Shown here piece by piece: positions 63,220 through 64,000 of a stretch of 64,000 nt of DNA. The stretch comes from Tateyamaria sp. Alg231-49 (GTDB lineage Bacteria; Pseudomonadota; Alphaproteobacteria; Rhodobacterales; Rhodobacteraceae), in NCBI RefSeq assembly GCF_900143535.1, contig NZ_FRFA01000007.1, positions 219,960 through 283,959 on the forward strand. Direction: 5' to 3'. Made by a program: the position numbers and the translations under genes. Each line of letters opens with the position of its first letter. The stretch's first letter is position 1. A model generated the notes under the pieces. The model was not told the origin of the DNA. It was given only the letters and a program-made list of their open reading frames with translations, and did no database searches.

Positions 63220-64000
63220 GACAAGTCATGTTCTGGGGCGATCCTGCAAATCTCAGACACCCACATCGTGCCCAAGGGCGCATTGGTGTCGGGCAGGCGG
63301 GATACCGGGGATGCGCTTGTGCGACTTGTCGAGCGGATCGGGGTATCCGTGATCGGTTTGGTCCCATTGATGCACTGCTTGTCAGCGGCGACCTGAGCAA
63401 TGACGGCTCTGCCGAAAGCTTCACTCGGCTCAAGTCACTAATCGCGCCTCTGCACATGCCGTTGTGCCTTGTGTCCCGCAACCACGATGCATGTGACGTG
63501 ATGCGGGCGACTTATGACAAAAATCTGCCGGACATTGGTGCACTCAACCGGCCACGGCAGATTGGAGGCTTTCAGCTGATTGGGCTTGATACGCTGGTTG
63601 AAGGGCAGGGTGGAGGCACCTTGTCGCCTGAAACTCTTGCTTTCCTGCAAAGTGCATTGGCAAAAGCAGACGGCGGGCCTGTACTTCTGGTGCTGCATCA
63701 TCCACCTTTTGCGTGTGGAATCCGGTTCATCGACGACATCGGACTAACCAACAGGGATGCCCTTGGTGAAGTTTTGACAGATTATAGCAGTGCACTGCGG
63801 TTGGTCTGTGGCCATATCCACAGTATGATTGTTAGCGATGTTGCTGGCCATATTGCACTGTCTGCGCCGTCACCATGCAGTACTTTTGCCCATGATCGCC
63901 GTCCGGATGCACCTGTGGGCTACATGACGCAGGAAGATGGGTGTTTGCTGCATCGGTGGGACAGCGGGTTCCAGTCTATTCGCATTGGGCCGGTTGCTGG
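63220..64000 (+). pseudogene. Frameshifted calcineurin-like metallophosphoesterase (3' part outside window)
   Basis: The first part reads QISDTHIVPKGALVSGR...RLVERI in the frame of 63241, which has no start codon after the stop at 63217-63219. Near 63340 the family pattern jumps to another frame and continues as GPIDALLVSGDLSNDG, LVSRNHDA (instead of PGNHD), GGFQLIGLDTLVEG, LLVLHHPPF and CGHIHSM, to the end of the window. So it has lost its start and carries a frameshift, while metal-site residues D, N, H, H-H and GHIH remain. It could be a recently inactivated phosphodiesterase gene or contain sequencing errors. Confidence 0.7.

Overview
The window is a chromosomal segment of an alphaproteobacterium, almost certainly a marine member of the Rhodobacteraceae (Roseobacter group). 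The reasons are the gene order ntrB-ntrC-ntrY-ntrX-trkA-trkH-hfq-hflX, an NtrC without the GAFTGA loop as described for Rhodobacter, several small families typical of the group (Usg, the 'component of SufBCD complex' protein, DUF3726, solitary Hint-domain proteins), a DmdB-like acyl-CoA ligase and a PhoX phosphatase. Genes are densely packed, with many ATGA start/stop overlaps. I see no rRNA gene, intact tRNA gene, CRISPR array, prophage or intact insertion sequence.

Layout. 1-6152: two nitrogen two-component systems (ntrB is cut by the window start). 6202-7674: double SnoaL-fold protein and a lipoprotein. 7824-12387: Trk potassium uptake, hfq, hflX. 12401-15859: mfd. 15915-19616: small membrane protein, hemB, GFA enzyme, SYLF lipoprotein, beta-hydroxyacid dehydrogenase. 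19721-26988: penicillin-acylase-family hydrolase, rRNA pseudouridine synthase, MFS exporter, DsbA-family protein, adenylate-forming ligase and a divergent XRE-cupin regulator. 26992-30536: small ORF, a decayed aquaporin gene, an orphan YejA-like binding protein, a candidate small RNA and a DUF502 protein. 30621-34468: pseudouridine catabolism (psuK-psuG) and a DUF4198/HupE divergent pair whose start codons overlap. 34495-39517: ThiE-like protein, TrmJ-like methyltransferase, heme A synthase, M32 carboxypeptidase, minimal globin-coupled chemoreceptor. 39684-43842: gyrA, usg, radical SAM protein. 44043-47742: zwf-pgl-pgi operon, feeding the Entner-Doudoroff/pentose phosphate routes, with a LacI-type palindrome at its promoter. 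47926-54328: heme peroxidase, DmdB-like ligase, Hint protein, PhoX.

54329-64000 is the most interesting part. A 600-base gene-free stretch holds a 21-base piece matching the 3' end of an alphaproteobacterial tRNA-Gly, the classic footprint of a tRNA-targeting integrative element. Beyond it lie a BCCT transporter and a compact set of genes: DUF3726 protein, a 567-residue protein I do not recognise, an unusual M19-type hydrolase, an aldehyde dehydrogenase, a LysR regulator and a divergent RidA imine hydrolase. A 17-base palindrome of LysR type sits just upstream of the aldehyde dehydrogenase. Together these look like an uptake-plus-degradation module for a small nitrogenous zwitterion (betaine or N-methylated ring compound); the substrate is inference. 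The window ends in a frameshifted phosphodiesterase gene.
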